From Rhizobiaceae bacterium (GTDB lineage: Bacteria > Pseudomonadota > Alphaproteobacteria > Rhizobiales > Rhizobiaceae): DNA of 55,813 nucleotides. Location: contig JAEPOG010000008.1 in assembly GCA_017643025.1 (NCBI GenBank), positions 1-55,813 of the forward strand, written 5' to 3'. Shown piece by piece: positions 25,868 to 34,901 of the stretch. Below the pieces are notes generated by a model. That model searched no databases and was not told the DNA's origin. It worked only from the letters and a program-made list of their open reading frames with translations. Position 1 is the stretch's first letter. Each line of letters begins with the position of its first letter. Made by a program: the position numbers and the translations under genes.

Positions 25868-26803
25868 ATGGCATCGGTTCGCTACGATCTGGTGGACCTG
25901 CGGCTGTTCGTCAGCATCGCGGAAGCCGGGAACGTCACGCGAGGGGCGGAAGCAGCGAACCTTTCGCTCGGTGCAGCATCTACGCGCATCAAGAACCTGG
26001 AGGAAGCCCTCGGCGCGCCGCTGTTCGTCCGCCTAAACAAGGGCGTGGCTCTCACAGCGGCAGGGGAGTCACTGATGACCCACACGAGGAGGGTCTTCAG
26101 GGATCTTGAGCGGCTCCATGGCGACCTCCAGGCTTTTTCGCGTGGGCTGAAGGGCAGGATTCGCATTTTCGCGAACACCACGGCCATCACGGAGTTCCTG
26201 CCCAAGGCGCTGGGGACGTTTCTCGCTGCTCACCCGCAGGTAGACGTGGATCTGGAGGAACGGCTCAGTTCCGAAATCGCCCGCGCGGTCGCCGACGCTT
26301 CGGCAGATATCGGAATCCTGGCAGGAAACATGCGGACGGAGGGACTTGAGGTGCTCCCATACCGCGACGACAACCTTGTCTTGGCAGTTGCATCCCACCA
26401 TCCGCTCGCTTCACGTTGCAGGATCCATTTTGCAGAGGTGTCCGACTTAAGCTTCGTTTCTATGCGTCGCGGAAGCGCTATCCACGGCTTCATGGAAAAG
26501 ATAGCCGCCGACATGGGCATTGAACTAGATGTGCGCATCAAGGTTGCCGGATTTCAGTCGCTTGGCCGCATGGTGGAGGCAGGGGCGGGCGTGGGAATCC
26601 TACCTGGCTCGGTGGGACGGCGTTTGGCGAAGAGTCATGCGATCGTCGTGGTGCCATTGTCTGACGCCTGGGCCGTGAGAAACCTGAAGATCTGCGTCCA
26701 GAAGCTGGACGATTTGCCTTCGTTCGCACGCGAACTCGTCGATCATCTCGTAGCAGAACCTTCAGATCCAGACCCGCCGGATTATGGCTGCATAGGACTA
26801 TGA
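25868..26803 (+). CDS. LysR-family transcriptional regulator
   Basis: About 311 residues starting MASVRYDLVDLRLFVSIAEAG at ATG 25868. In-frame GTG codons lie further upstream (25802, 25817, 25856), so the start is uncertain, but this ATG gives the normal LysR N-terminus. The winged helix-turn-helix contains TRGAEAANLSLGAASTRIKNLE and is followed by the effector-binding domain. It points away from the D-hydantoinase run and converges with the MarR gene at a 28-base gap. It could control either flanking hydantoin module. The effector is unknown. Confidence 0.87.
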   Translation: MASVRYDLVDLRLFVSIAEAGNVTRGAEAANLSLGAASTRIKNLEEALGAPLFVRLNKGVALTAAGESLMTHTRRVFRDLERLHGDLQAFSRGLKGRIRIFANTTAITEFLPKALGTFLAAHPQVDVDLEERLSSEIARAVADASADIGILAGNMRTEGLEVLPYRDDNLVLAVASHHPLASRCRIHFAEVSDLSFVSMRRGSAIHGFMEKIAADMGIELDVRIKVAGFQSLGRMVEAGAGVGILPGSVGRRLAKSHAIVVVPLSDAWAVRNLKICVQKLDDLPSFARELVDHLVAEPSDPDPPDYGCIGL

Positions 26804-26831
26804 AAGATCGGCAATTCGGCCCGGCCGGCGC

Positions 26832-27311
26832 CTACCGGGTCATCACAGTCGAGCATAGCAGGTTCGGTCCGGTTGCGACCTTCCTGGCCAATTCGAAGAA
26901 CATGCTTCGCTCGTCGGGCGTCAACGGCGACAGCCATTCTTCCTGACGGTCGCGGGAAACTTCGATGAGTTGCGACAGCATCTCTTTGCCGCTCTTCGTA
27001 GCGAAGAGTAGCTTTTCACGGGCATCGGAAGGCGAGATTTTCTGAACCACAAGTCCACGACCTTCCAGCAGCGTTACCGCCCGGCTGATGGTGTTCTGGG
27101 GGCGGGGAAAAAGCTGACGGATCTCCTTCGCGCGGATTCCGGGGAACGTTCCTATGGCATAGAGGGCCGACCATGCCTGCACCGGCATTCCAAACCTGCG
27201 TTCAATACAGCGGTTGGTAACAGCGTTGTTCCCCAGCACGATATAGCTGAGCACCATTAATTCGCGTAGCTCACCTGCGAACACCGTCTCAAGCAGTTTT
27301 TCCGCGCTCAC
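26832..27311 (-). CDS. MarR-family transcriptional regulator
   Basis: About 159 residues. I start it at GTG 27311 because GGAGG lies 8 bases upstream (complement of 27320-27324); the frame is open to a TTG at 27377 with no ribosome site. The winged helix region reads AWSALYAIGTFPGIRAKEIRQLFPRPQNTISRAVTLLEGRGLV in overlapping parts, with the typical wing SPSDAREKLLFAT. MarR dimers usually repress divergent catabolic genes until bound by a small aromatic or acidic ligand. It is divergent from the second hyuA gene at 27422, so that operon is its likely target. Confidence 0.87.
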   Translation of the reverse strand: MSAEKLLETVFAGELRELMVLSYIVLGNNAVTNRCIERRFGMPVQAWSALYAIGTFPGIRAKEIRQLFPRPQNTISRAVTLLEGRGLVVQKISPSDAREKLLFATKSGKEMLSQLIEVSRDRQEEWLSPLTPDERSMFFELARKVATGPNLLCSTVMTR

Positions 27312-27355
27312 ACCCGACGCCTCCGTGAAACTTCGTCCTACAGGCGAAAGTTTCC

Positions 27356-27391
27356 TTGATTCAACTTGCCAATTCAATCCAAATGGATCAA
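27356..27391. promoter_or_regulatory. candidate MarR operator between MarR and hyuA2
   Basis: The short AT-rich divergent region has nested symmetry: TTGAT (27356-27360) faces ATCAA (27387-27391), and ATCC (27377-27380) faces GGAT (27385-27388). ATTCAA also occurs twice, at 27359-27364 and 27372-27377. Dyads near the start of a divergent target are typical of MarR operators. Which of these is used cannot be told from sequence alone. Confidence 0.4.
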
Positions 27392-27421
27392 TGTTTTATG
27401 TATGGGGTCCAGGAGGTGAAA

Positions 27422-29494
27422 ATGATTGCATTGGGGGTTGATGTCGGCGGAACGTTTACGGACCTGATCCTGGCGGATTTGCGCTCGGGTCGGGTCACGA
27501 TCCACAAGACGCCTTCGACCCCGCTCAATCCCGCAGAAGGTGTCGTTGGGGGGATCAAGGAGGTCTGCGAACTCTCAGGCATCGAACCGGGCCGAATCGA
27601 AGCGATCTTTCACGGCACCACGGTCGGCACGAACGCCATGCTCGTCCACGACGGCGCGGTGACGGGCATGATCACCAATCAGGGATTTCGTGACATCCTT
27701 CACATCGGCCGCCACCAGCGGCCCCAGCACTATTCCATCATGCAGGATCTGCCGTGGCAAAGCCGACCTCTCATCCAGCGTCGCTTCCGCAAGACCGTCG
27801 AGGGACGCCTAGACGCCAAGGGCGCTGAACTCGTCCCTCTTGACGAAGAGGCTGTGGCCGAGGCGGCGCGGGACCTCGGCGAGCAATGCGTCGAGGCGAT
27901 TCTCGTCGGCTTCCTCTTCTCCTACGTCAATCCCGCGCACGAGCAGCGTGCGGCCGAGGTCGTACGGTCCATCCTTCCGGATGCCTTTGTGACGACCTCG
28001 GCGGAAGTCTCGCCGCAGTTCCGCGAGTTCGAACGGTTCACCACGGCCGCCATGTCGGCCTTCATCGGCCCGAAGGTGCGCAGATATGTGCGGGAACTCT
28101 CGGAGGAGCTTCGCAAGATAGGCGTCAGCGGCGAATTGCGCGTCATGACCTCGAGTGGCGGCCTCGCCACGCCGGAGATGATCGCCGAACGCCCGGCCAC
28201 GACCCTGCTGTCCGGACTGGTGGCGGGCGTGCGCGGCGGCGCCTGGGTTGGATCGCATGCAGGCATGGAAAGGCTTGTGACGCTCGACATCGGCGGCACG
28301 AGCGCGGATATCGGCATCATCCGAGACGGCCGCCTGGCGGAAGCCGACGCCCGCAGTGCCAGGATCGCCGATTTCCCGGTCATGCTTCCCATGATCGACA
28401 TCCACACGATCGGGGCTGGAGGCGGATCGATCGCCCATATCGATCGGGGAAAGGCATTCCGGGTAGGGCCACAGAGTGCCGGAGCCGATCCCGGTCCCGC
28501 CGCCTACAAACGTGGCGGCGACGTTCCCACTGTCACCGACGCCAACCTTGTGCTGGGCCGGCTCGTGGCCGACAACTTCCTCGGCGGGCGCATGTCTCTC
28601 GATGCGTCTGCGTCCGCTCGCGTCATCGGAGACCTTGCGCAAAGGCTGGGGCGGACTCCGGAGGAGACAGCGGAAGGCGCGCTGACGGTCCTGAACAGCA
28701 ACATGGCGAACGCCATTCGCTCCCGCACCGTTCAGAAAGGGATCGACCCTCGCGATTTCACGCTCTGCGGTTTTGGCGGAGCGGGACCGCTGCATGCGGC
28801 GGAGGTGGCGGCCATGCTCGGCATGAAGAACGTTCTCATCCCGCCTCATCCCGGCATCACCTCCGCTGTCGGCCTGCTGACCGCGGATCTCGAATACCAC
28901 GCTCTTCGCACCGCCTTCGCGGTCAAGGGCACACTGGACGTGGCGAGGCTGCAGGGACTCTTCGACGACATGGAAGCCGAGCTTCAAGCAATCTTCGACC
29001 GCGATCGGGTGCCGCCCGGGAAGGTCCGAATGCTCCGGCAGGCGGACCTGCGCTATGTCGGCCAGGGCTACGAACTCAAGATCGACGTCCCGGACGGAGT
29101 CGTCACGGCCGCTGCGCTCGAACAGGTCTGGCAGGCCTTCCACGACCGGCACCGCAAGGAATACGGGCACGCCTTCGAAGCGAACCCGATCGAGATCGTC
29201 ACCGTCAAGGTGCGCGGAATCGGGAGGGTGGACAAACTGCGCCAACCGCTGGCCTACGACGGGGCGCGCGAGCCGAGTAAGGTCGGAGCCGGCCGATGCG
29301 TGTTCCGCGTCAACGACGTGCTGGAGACCTTCGAGACTCCGCACATCGAGCGCACCTCGCTGCCAGCTGAGAAGCGATACAGCGGCCCGGCTATCCTCTT
29401 GCAGACGGATACCACGACGGTCGTGCCGCCGGGCTGGACCTACTGGACGGATCGGCACGGCAACGTTCGCATGTCGCGAAACCGTGAAGCTTGA
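27422..29494 (+). CDS. hyuA: hydantoinase/oxoprolinase subunit A (HyuA), second copy
   Basis: A 690-residue HyuA. The start at 27422 follows AGGAGGTGAA directly. It shows LGVDVGGTFTDLIL, FHGTTVGTNAMLVHDGAVTG, LDIGGTSADIGII, GAGGGSIAHIDRGKAFRVGP and FGGAGPLHAAEVA. It shares the layout of the 8251 copy but is clearly diverged, so the two probably differ in substrate and did not arise by a recent duplication. With hyuB, a sugar-type ABC importer and an M20 carbamoylase it forms a six-gene operon running to 36145. The order HyuA-HyuB-carbamoylase is that of L-hydantoin pathways, where ATP-dependent or non-ATP ring opening is followed by an L-specific carbamoylase. Confidence 0.92.
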   Translation: MIALGVDVGGTFTDLILADLRSGRVTIHKTPSTPLNPAEGVVGGIKEVCELSGIEPGRIEAIFHGTTVGTNAMLVHDGAVTGMITNQGFRDILHIGRHQRPQHYSIMQDLPWQSRPLIQRRFRKTVEGRLDAKGAELVPLDEEAVAEAARDLGEQCVEAILVGFLFSYVNPAHEQRAAEVVRSILPDAFVTTSAEVSPQFREFERFTTAAMSAFIGPKVRRYVRELSEELRKIGVSGELRVMTSSGGLATPEMIAERPATTLLSGLVAGVRGGAWVGSHAGMERLVTLDIGGTSADIGIIRDGRLAEADARSARIADFPVMLPMIDIHTIGAGGGSIAHIDRGKAFRVGPQSAGADPGPAAYKRGGDVPTVTDANLVLGRLVADNFLGGRMSLDASASARVIGDLAQRLGRTPEETAEGALTVLNSNMANAIRSRTVQKGIDPRDFTLCGFGGAGPLHAAEVAAMLGMKNVLIPPHPGITSAVGLLTADLEYHALRTAFAVKGTLDVARLQGLFDDMEAELQAIFDRDRVPPGKVRMLRQADLRYVGQGYELKIDVPDGVVTAAALEQVWQAFHDRHRKEYGHAFEANPIEIVTVKVRGIGRVDKLRQPLAYDGAREPSKVGAGRCVFRVNDVLETFETPHIERTSLPAEKRYSGPAILLQTDTTTVVPPGWTYWTDRHGNVRMSRNREA

Positions 29495-29505
29495 TGGAGG
29501 CCCGG

Positions 29506-31266
29506 ATGCAGACGCGCGTTGATCCCTTCCTGGCGGCAGTCATCCATGGCGCACTGGAGAACATCGCCATCGAGATGGGCCACAAGCTCATGCGCATGAG
29601 CTATTCCAGCATCATCCGGGAGAGCGAGGACTTCGGCGCCGCTCTGACGGATGCCGCGGGGCGGCAGCTCTGCGAATGTACCATGAGCACGCCGCTGCAG
29701 TCCGGCCCCATCCCCGGCTACATCCACGGCATCCTCGGCGAGCTCGAGAAACGCGGGGACAGCGTGCGTCCGGGCGACGTCTTCATGCACAACGATCCGT
29801 ATGGCGGCGCTTCCCACGGTCCCGATGTCGGCTTTGCCGTTCCCATCTTCCACGTGGGGGTACTCGCCGGCTTCTCCGTCACGACCGCACACCATCTCGA
29901 TATCGGCGCCCTGACGCCCGGAAGCTGCGGCATCGTGGATGCCGTGGACGCCTATGCCGAAGGTCTCCAGTTCAAGGCGGTGCGGGTCTACGAAGGTGGC
30001 CGCAAGGTCGAGCCCGTCTGGCAGATCCTGCGCAGCAACATCCGCATCGCTGATCTCGTCGTGGGCGACATGGAGGCGCAGGTCGCTGCCGCGCGCATCG
30101 GGGCTGATCGCTATTCCGCCCTGCTCGACCAGTACGGGCTGGACACGGTGACGGGCGCCTACGAGGACCTCCTCGACTATTCCGAACACCTTATGCGCGA
30201 GGCGATTTCGCGGATCCCGGACGGCCGCTACAAAGCCCGCACCCACATCGACGGCTATCTCGACAGCCCCGACCCCGCCCTGAAGGAACTTCCGATCGAG
30301 GTCACGCTGACCGTGTCGGGCTCCGACATCCACGTCGACCTGACCGGAACGGCGCCGCAGACGACCAACAAGCCGATCAACATGCCTCTGGTCGGAACCG
30401 TCGACTGCGCGGTCTGGCTGACGCTTCGCTCCATTCTGCTCGACAGCGAGATCTACGGCTCCATCCCGCAAAACAGCGGGCTGACCCGGCCGATAACCAT
30501 CTTCGCGCCGGAGGGCTGCCTCGCAAACCCCATCTTCCCCGCGCCGGTCATCGCCCGGTTCTGTCCCGGCAACGCAGTCGCGGACACTGTGATGAAGGCG
30601 ATCGCCAGCGCCGTCCCCCAGCAGGTCAGCGCCGGCATCGGGAACCTGCGCGTCATGGCCTTCAGCGGTGTCTCGGCGGGCGCGCCGTGGGTGCACATGG
30701 AGATCATGGAAGGCGCCTATGGCGGACGGTTCGGCAAGGACGGAATGGACGCGGTCGACACGCTCTACGCGAACACCCGCAACAATCCGATCGAGGACAT
30801 CGAATCCCACCTGCCGCTGCGGGTGCTCAACTACGAGCTGCGCGAGAACGTGGCCGGGCCAGGCGCCTCGCGGGGCGGCATCGGCTCCATCCGTTCGTTC
30901 GAACTGCTCGAGGACGGCGCGGTCTCGGTGGAGGGCGACGGTCAGCGCTTCAGGCCGTGGGGCTTCCTCGGCGGAGCCGACGGTTCTCCCGCGAAAGTCG
31001 AGCTGGCGCGTTCCGCGGGCGGCGTGGAGGAGCTGCCGTCCAAGATACCCTATCGGCCGCTCGCGAAGGGCGACAGGATCACCGCCTACGGCCCTTGCGG
31101 CGGCGGCTACGGAAACCCCTATGAGCGCAGCCCCCAGGCCGTCCTCGACGACGTCCTCGACGGGCTCCTGGACGCTCAGGCGGCCCGCGCCGACTATGGC
31201 GTGGTGATCACGGAACAACGCGTGGATGAGGCGGCGACGCAGGAGCTCCGCGCACGGCATAACTAA
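29506..31266 (+). CDS. hyuB: hydantoinase/oxoprolinase subunit B (HyuB), second copy
   Basis: A 586-residue HyuB. I start at ATG 29506, with GGAGG 5 bases upstream (29496-29500); an ATG at 29494 overlaps the hyuA stop and is the alternative. Hallmarks: MSYSSIIRESEDFGAALTD, HNDPYGGASHGPD, HHLDIGALTPG, RNNPIEDIESHLP and GPCGGGYGNPYERSP. It is the catalytic partner of the preceding HyuA in an ATP-driven cyclic-amide hydrolase. The GC content and codon use look higher than in the 8-25 kb genes, hinting that this operon joined the region separately. Confidence 0.92.
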   Translation: MQTRVDPFLAAVIHGALENIAIEMGHKLMRMSYSSIIRESEDFGAALTDAAGRQLCECTMSTPLQSGPIPGYIHGILGELEKRGDSVRPGDVFMHNDPYGGASHGPDVGFAVPIFHVGVLAGFSVTTAHHLDIGALTPGSCGIVDAVDAYAEGLQFKAVRVYEGGRKVEPVWQILRSNIRIADLVVGDMEAQVAAARIGADRYSALLDQYGLDTVTGAYEDLLDYSEHLMREAISRIPDGRYKARTHIDGYLDSPDPALKELPIEVTLTVSGSDIHVDLTGTAPQTTNKPINMPLVGTVDCAVWLTLRSILLDSEIYGSIPQNSGLTRPITIFAPEGCLANPIFPAPVIARFCPGNAVADTVMKAIASAVPQQVSAGIGNLRVMAFSGVSAGAPWVHMEIMEGAYGGRFGKDGMDAVDTLYANTRNNPIEDIESHLPLRVLNYELRENVAGPGASRGGIGSIRSFELLEDGAVSVEGDGQRFRPWGFLGGADGSPAKVELARSAGGVEELPSKIPYRPLAKGDRITAYGPCGGGYGNPYERSPQAVLDDVLDGLLDAQAARADYGVVITEQRVDEAATQELRARHN

Positions 31267-31298
31267 GGGGAACTCAAGCGTCTCATAAGGAGGTTGAC

Positions 31299-32405
31299 AT
31301 GACACGCTCCGTAGCAGCCACAGGGCTGGCATCTGTATTCCTGTTTTCTTGCCTCGCAGCGGCAACGGCTCAGGAAGGCGTCGACGAGGCCAAGGCGCAT
31401 ATCCAGTCCTATTCCGGCCTTCCGGAATTCGTCGCGCCGGGCGAGCCGTTCGACGCCAGGTCTTGCATGGCCGGCAAGAAGATCTTCACCATCCCCGCAT
31501 CCAGCTCGATCCCCTTCATCAAGACGATCAGCGATCACAAGGGCAAGCTCGCCGAGGAACTCGGCTTCGAGCACATGGAGTGGGAGAACCAGGGCAACCC
31601 CACGCAGTGGATCCAGGGCATCGAGCACGCCGTGAACAACGGCTACGATCTCGTGAGCCTGCTCGCCGGCGCGGATCCGCGCTTCTTCGAGCCTCAGGTG
31701 GCCCAGGCCCAGGCGCAGGGCGTCAAGGTCGTCACCTCGCACCTGACCGGTCTGGAGCAGGACGCGCCGGCCGGAGTGGATGCCGCCGTCGCCATCGACT
31801 ACCGCACGGCGGGCGAACTCATGGCCGACTGGACGATCGCGAAGACGGAGGGCAAGACCAACGCCCTCGTGCTCGTCTCCAACGAGGCCCTGTCGACGGA
31901 TTCGATCGTCAGCGGCCTCAAGGAGGCGTTCGACACCCGTTGCCCCGATTGCAAGTACGAGATCGTCAACGTTCCGATCACCGACTGGGCCACCAAGATC
32001 CAGCCCACCGTCGCGGGGGCGCTGCAGGCGAATGCCGACCTCAACTACGTGATCCCGATCTACGACAGCATGTCGACCTTCGTGACGCCGGCGATCGCGA
32101 TCGCCGGGCGCAACGACGACGTCAAGGTGGCGACCTTCAACGGCACGCCCTTCGTCCTGGATCTGATCCGGGCCGGCGACGTCGAGATGGACATCGGGGA
32201 AAACCTCGACTGGATCGCGCACGCCATGCTGGACGCGGAGATGCGCCTTCTGTGCGGAAAGGAGACCATCCGCGACTCCAAGGTGCCGCTGCGGGTCTTC
32301 GATGCGAGCAACATCGAGGAGGTCGGCGAACCGGCTGATGCCGCGAAAGGCTACGGCGACGCCTATGTCCCCGGTTTCCGCAAGCTCTGGCAGATCGCCG
32401 AGTGA
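31299..32405 (+). CDS. sugar-type ABC transporter substrate-binding protein (RbsB-like fold)
   Basis: This 368-residue exported protein starts after AAGGAGG and has a Sec signal (hydrophobic to about 22, likely cut after ATA). The mature part has the type I periplasmic-binding fold: ASSSIPFIKTISDHKGKLAE, QGIEHAVNNGYDLVSLLAG, VAIDYRTAGELMADW, and YVIPIYDSMSTFVTPAIA. Its stop overlaps the ATPase GTG (GTGA). RbsB-like proteins mostly bind sugars, but members in hyu operons are candidates for hydantoins, purine or pyrimidine derivatives. Two Cys pairs (RSC and RCPDC) could form disulfides. Confidence 0.88.
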   Translation: MTRSVAATGLASVFLFSCLAAATAQEGVDEAKAHIQSYSGLPEFVAPGEPFDARSCMAGKKIFTIPASSSIPFIKTISDHKGKLAEELGFEHMEWENQGNPTQWIQGIEHAVNNGYDLVSLLAGADPRFFEPQVAQAQAQGVKVVTSHLTGLEQDAPAGVDAAVAIDYRTAGELMADWTIAKTEGKTNALVLVSNEALSTDSIVSGLKEAFDTRCPDCKYEIVNVPITDWATKIQPTVAGALQANADLNYVIPIYDSMSTFVTPAIAIAGRNDDVKVATFNGTPFVLDLIRAGDVEMDIGENLDWIAHAMLDAEMRLLCGKETIRDSKVPLRVFDASNIEEVGEPADAAKGYGDAYVPGFRKLWQIAE

Positions 32406-33952
32406 GCGATCGGCATCCTCCGAGGCTGTCGATCAGGGGACTGAGCAAGTCCTTCGGCGGGGTCCACGCGCTATCGCGCGCGGACCTCGCGGTCATGCCC
32501 GGAGAGATTCACGGGCTTCTCGGGAAGAACGGTTCGGGAAAGTCCACGCTCATTAAGATCCTGTCCGGTTTCCACAGGCCGGACGAAGGAAGCCTGGAAG
32601 TGGACGGCAGGGCGGTCCCGCTGCCGATCCCGCTCGGACGCAGCGAACGCATCGGCCTCTCCTTCGTGCACCAGAATCTGGCCCTCCTGCCGGAGGCGAC
32701 CGTGCTGGAGAACCTGATCGCCGGTGACCACGAGCGCGTCAACGCCTGGTTCGTCAACTGGCGTGCAGAGGCCGCGCGGGCGCTGAGACTCTTCGAGGAA
32801 CATCATCTCGATCTCGACCCCTGGGCCAGGGTCGAGGACCTTACGCCGGTGCAGCGGGCCCAGCTCGCCATCATCCGCGCCGCGGACCGCGTCGGGTCTC
32901 ACAACGAGCATGCCTCTCCGGGGCTTCTGGTCCTCGACGAGCCGACCCCGTTCCTGCCCATCGAGGATGTCCGGGTGCTCTTCGCGATGTTGCGCCGGCT
33001 GAAGGCCGCCGGCGTGAGCATCGTCTTCGTGTCGCACGACATCGATGAGGTCATGGAGATCACCGACCGCGCCACGGTGCTGCGCGACGGGCACGTCATA
33101 GGCAGCTTCACGACCGGCAGCACGGATCGCGCGCAGATCGTCGAGGCGATTGTCGGCCGGTCGCTTTCCCAGACGCGGCTGGTCGGCGGCGATCCCGCAG
33201 GACGGGCGTCGGGCGTCGCGGTCCGCGCGCTGCGGGCAAAGGTGGTTGCCGGGATCGATCTCGATGTCGCCCCCGGAGAGATCCTGGGGCTCACCGGCCT
33301 GATCGGTTCGGGCTATGACGAGATCCCCTACCTCCTGGCGGGCGCCCGGCCGGCGGAGGAGGGCACTCTGCGGCTCGACGGCCGGGACCGGTCGCTCCGG
33401 CACTTCGGGCCGGCCGAGGCGATCCGGTCGGGCATCGTCCTCATCCCCGCGGATCGCCAGCGCTACGGCCTCGCGCTCGATCTGACGCTCACCGAGAATG
33501 CCATGCTTCCCGGCGCGGCCGGTCGAGGCACGCTGATGCGGCTCGATCATCGAAGCCGCCGCTCCGCCACCGCCGACCTGATGAAGCGCTTCGTGGTGAA
33601 GGCACAATCGCCGGACCAGGCGGGCTCGGAGCTCTCCGGCGGGAACCAGCAGAAGCTCCTGCTCGGGAAATGGCTGCAGCTCGACCCCAGGCTGGTGCTG
33701 CTCGACGAGCCGACCCAGGGGATCGACGTCGGGGCACGACGCGAGATCTACGACCGGCTCATCGAGTCCTGCGGGCGCGGTACGTCCATCATCTGTGCGA
33801 CCTCGGAATTCGACCAGCTCGAGATGATCGCGCATCGGGTTCTCGTTTTCGAACGCGGGCGCGTCAAGGCGGAGCTGCGGGGCGGGGAGGTCACCAAATC
33901 CTCTATCGAGGCTGCGTGCTACGGGGAGACGAGAGTTCATGCGCCAGTCTAG
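32402..33952 (+). CDS. sugar-type ABC transporter ATPase with two nucleotide-binding domains (RbsA/MglA-like)
   Basis: A 516-residue tandem ATPase with a GTG start overlapping the previous stop. The first Walker A GKNGSGKST is at 41-49 with Walker B LLVLDEP; the second half has LSGGNQQK and VLLLDEPTQGIDVG. The second P-loop is degenerate (GLTGLIGSGYDEI instead of the family GxxGAGRTEL), which is stronger decay than usual at that site. The first-domain signature LTPVQRAQLAIIRAA also departs from the common form. It powers import with the next permease. Substrate as for the binding protein. Confidence 0.88.
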   Translation: MSDRHPPRLSIRGLSKSFGGVHALSRADLAVMPGEIHGLLGKNGSGKSTLIKILSGFHRPDEGSLEVDGRAVPLPIPLGRSERIGLSFVHQNLALLPEATVLENLIAGDHERVNAWFVNWRAEAARALRLFEEHHLDLDPWARVEDLTPVQRAQLAIIRAADRVGSHNEHASPGLLVLDEPTPFLPIEDVRVLFAMLRRLKAAGVSIVFVSHDIDEVMEITDRATVLRDGHVIGSFTTGSTDRAQIVEAIVGRSLSQTRLVGGDPAGRASGVAVRALRAKVVAGIDLDVAPGEILGLTGLIGSGYDEIPYLLAGARPAEEGTLRLDGRDRSLRHFGPAEAIRSGIVLIPADRQRYGLALDLTLTENAMLPGAAGRGTLMRLDHRSRRSATADLMKRFVVKAQSPDQAGSELSGGNQQKLLLGKWLQLDPRLVLLDEPTQGIDVGARREIYDRLIESCGRGTSIICATSEFDQLEMIAHRVLVFERGRVKAELRGGEVTKSSIEAACYGETRVHAPV

Positions 33953-34901
33953 TCTGGGCTACCAGGTCGAGCGGTTCGGGCTCGTCCTGGTCTGGCTCGC
34001 CGTCATCATCCTCTTCGGCGCGATGCGGCCCGACACCTTCCTGAGCTGGTCCAACTTCTCCAGCATCTTCGGTTCCGAGGCCGTTCTGGTCATCGTGACG
34101 CTCGGGCTCATCATTCCACTCACGGCGGGAGACTTTGACCTCTCGATTGCGCAGGTCCTGACCTTCGTGTCGATGCTCACCGCCATCCTCAGCGCGCGGA
34201 TGGGGCTGCCCCTGGGCTACATAATCCCGATCGCGATCGCGGCCGGCGCGCTTGTGGGGATCGTCAACGGAACCATCGTCCTGTTCTTCCGCGTCCATTC
34301 GCTGATCGTCACGCTCGGTGTCGGAACGTTCCTGCACGGGATCACGCTGTGGATCAGCGACAGCCAGACGATCAGCGGCGTCTCGCGCGCGCTGATGCAG
34401 TACGTGATCATCCATCGCACCTTCGGGATCCCGATCAGCTTCTACTACGCCGTGCTCCTGGCGGCCGTCATCTGGTATGTCCTCTCCTATACCGCCTTCG
34501 GCCAGCAGCTGCTGTTCACGGGTCGCGGTCGCGAGGTCGGCCGCCTGACCGGCGTGGCCGTGGGCCGCGTGCGCATGTCGGCCTTCGTGGCTTCGGGCAT
34601 CATGGGCGCGATCGCCGGCATCCTCTATACCGGCACCACGGGCTCGGCCAATCCCAACTCCGGGACGACGCTCCTGCTCCCCGCCTTCGCCGCGGCCTTC
34701 CTTGGCGCGACCTGCATCAAGCCGGGCCGCTTCAACGCCTGGGGCTCGGTGATCGCGGTCTACTTCCTCGTGACTGGAATCAACGGGCTGTCGGTCCTCG
34801 GATTCCGCACCTATGTGCACGACCTCTTCTATGGCGGCGCGCTCGTGCTGGCCGTCATGGTGTCGCAGCTCGTGAGCGGACGAAGGGAAAGAACACTGTG
34901 A
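33939..34901 (+). CDS. sugar-type ABC transporter permease (RbsC-like)
   Basis: This 320-residue membrane protein overlaps the ATPase gene by 14 bases. It has about nine hydrophobic helices and the RbsC-family segment SIFGSEAVLVIVTLGLIIPLTAGDFDLSIA in overlapping parts, plus TGRGREVGRLTGVAVGRVRM near residues 190-209, the coupling region. Its stop overlaps the GTG start of the M20 hydrolase gene (GTGA). A homodimer would form the channel. It completes the importer of this operon. Confidence 0.88.
   Translation: MRQSSLGYQVERFGLVLVWLAVIILFGAMRPDTFLSWSNFSSIFGSEAVLVIVTLGLIIPLTAGDFDLSIAQVLTFVSMLTAILSARMGLPLGYIIPIAIAAGALVGIVNGTIVLFFRVHSLIVTLGVGTFLHGITLWISDSQTISGVSRALMQYVIIHRTFGIPISFYYAVLLAAVIWYVLSYTAFGQQLLFTGRGREVGRLTGVAVGRVRMSAFVASGIMGAIAGILYTGTTGSANPNSGTTLLLPAFAAAFLGATCIKPGRFNAWGSVIAVYFLVTGINGLSVLGFRTYVHDLFYGGALVLAVMVSQLVSGRRERTL

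Noticed and set aside
26818..26841. CCCGG/CCGGG stem between the LysR and MarR stops as a bidirectional terminator
   Set aside because: The stem is only 5 bp, overlaps the MarR stop and lacks a T-run.
27809..31365. Long open frames on the minus strand opposite hyuA2 and hyuB2 (549 and 641 codons)
   Set aside because: They are antisense to strongly conserved genes, rich in Arg/Asp/His low-complexity stretches, and have no ribosome sites; an effect of high GC3.
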